The translations under genes were made by a program, and so were the position numbers. A stretch of 64,000 nt of DNA from Lachnospiraceae bacterium (GTDB lineage Bacteria; Bacillota; Clostridia; Lachnospirales; Lachnospiraceae). Location of the stretch: contig JAAWRC010000019.1 in the NCBI GenBank assembly GCA_022800815.1, forward strand, positions 1 to 64,000, in the 5' to 3' direction. The notes beneath the pieces were generated by a model. It did not search any database and was not told where the DNA came from. It saw only the letters and a program-made list of their open reading frames with translations. Shown piece by piece: positions 63,362 to 64,000 of the stretch. Each line of letters starts with the position of its first letter. The first letter of the stretch is position 1.

Positions 63362-64000
63362 ACGAGTTCATGGATATCCGCTTTTATGAACAAATTAAAT
63401 CAATCCTGGAAGGTGCCCGAAATCAGGCGTATTCTGCGGCCAATTCCGCAATGGTACAGGCTTACTGGAACATCGGAAAACGTATTGTTGAGCAGCAGGG
63501 CAAATCGGAACATGCGGAATATGGCAGACAGCTGTTGCAGGAACTTTCAAAACAATTGACCCATGATTTCGGCAGAGGGTTTACAGCCTCCAATCTGCGG
63601 AATATGCGCCAGTTTTATTTAACATTTCCGAATTGCTACGCACTGCGTAGCAATTTAAGCTGGACGCATTACCGTATGCTGATGCGTGTCGGAAATGAGA
63701 AAGCACGGAATTTTTATCTGGAAGAATGCGAAAAGGCAAACTGGAGTACCCGTCAGCTGGAGCGGCAGATTGACAGCTTTTTCTATGAGCGGCTTCTCTC
63801 ATCACGGGATAGGGAGGCGTTGGGCAGAGAAATCCACTCATTAGAACCAGCCAAAAAGCCGGAAGATGTAATCCACGACCCATACGTCCTTGAGTTTTTG
63901 GGCATGAAGCAAAGCGCGGACTTCTATGAAAAAGATTTGGAAAGCGCACTGATTGGAGAGCTTCAGAACTTTCTGCTTGAACTTGGCCGTGGCTTTTCAT
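63358..64000 (+). CDS. YhcG/DUF1016 family nuclease (cut by window edge)
   Basis: Frame of 214 codons from ATG 63358, open to the right edge. MNEFMDIRFYEQIKSILEGA and AMVQAYWNIGKRIVEQQGK, then YGRQLLQELSKQLTHDFGRGFTASNLRNM, are the DUF1016 N-terminal domain. FYLEECEKANWSTRQLERQI and KPEDVIHDPYVLEFLGM lead into the PD-(D/E)XK part, of which only the start is present. Such genes often sit inside type I restriction loci; the overlap with hsdM shows it is part of this operon. Its exact role is unknown. Confidence 0.88.
   Translation, partial: MNEFMDIRFYEQIKSILEGARNQAYSAANSAMVQAYWNIGKRIVEQQGKSEHAEYGRQLLQELSKQLTHDFGRGFTASNLRNMRQFYLTFPNCYALRSNLSWTHYRMLMRVGNEKARNFYLEECEKANWSTRQLERQIDSFFYERLLSSRDREALGREIHSLEPAKKPEDVIHDPYVLEFLGMKQSADFYEKDLESALIGELQNFLLELGRGFS

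Noticed and set aside
1-64000. CRISPR arrays, tRNA and rRNA genes
   Set aside because: No regularly spaced direct repeats, no cloverleaf candidates and no rRNA-like conserved stretches were seen by eye; a tRNAscan or Infernal run would settle this.

Overview
The window looks like a chromosome segment from a spore-forming, fairly high-GC member of the Clostridia, most likely Lachnospiraceae. This is inference: the gene content is firmicute (SpoIIR, class B sortase, type III glutamine synthetase, T-box control of trp, ddl-murI-DUF1934), with Shine-Dalgarno sites before nearly every gene and strong GC bias in the core genes. No tRNA, rRNA or CRISPR array was seen. Layout. Positions 1-840 are accessory: the 5' part of a chloroplast-like group II intron running off the left edge (minus strand) and a 38-residue holin-like toxin candidate. 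From 885 to 6240 are pyk, a GNAT acetyltransferase, sortase B and type III glutamine synthetase. From 6290 to 9080 lies a graveyard: an N-truncated BlaI-like regulator, a BlaR1 stub, small membrane and lipoprotein genes and a broken AAA-ATPase-like gene, ending in an intact MmcQ/YjbR gene. From 9840 to 24830 are housekeeping genes (ArsC-like reductase, a YdjG/YdjH-like pair, cyclophilin, M20 amidohydrolase, ispE, GntR regulator, spoIIR, ddl-murI-DUF1934, an rRNA pseudouridine synthase, an MFS transporter, an AAA/DUF4143 protein and DUF1653). Positions 24840-31849 hold a complete trpEGDCFBA operon behind a tryptophan T-box; it is flanked by the DUF1653 gene and a decayed copy of that gene's 3' end. 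The streptomycin operon rpsL-rpsG-fusA-tuf follows (32060-36690). Positions 36690-39500 are an AT-rich island with an RloA/RloB (AbiL-like) defence pair bracketed by relics of a TetR gene, an IS630-type transposase, an ORF-less group II intron and possibly a GNAT gene. Positions 39530-47370 hold an SxxK serine hydrolase, oppABCDF and a YkfC-like NlpC/P60 peptidase, which together suggest uptake and breakdown of cell-wall peptides. A 1645-residue surface protein with fibro-slime and SpaA domains follows (47415-52352). Positions 52660-59070 hold a sugar locus: polyol dehydrogenase, ROK regulator and an RbsA/C/B-type ABC transporter. The dehydrogenase and the transporter share a 21-bp operator-like palindrome. 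The right end (59100-64000) is a type I restriction-modification operon (hsdR, hsdM) with a YhcG/DUF1016 nuclease gene cut by the window edge. The main structural surprise is a family of inverted-repeat elements (five copies between 2334 and 25399). Two full copies are 212 bp long with compensating base changes in their stems, and three copies end 26-31 nt before a start codon.
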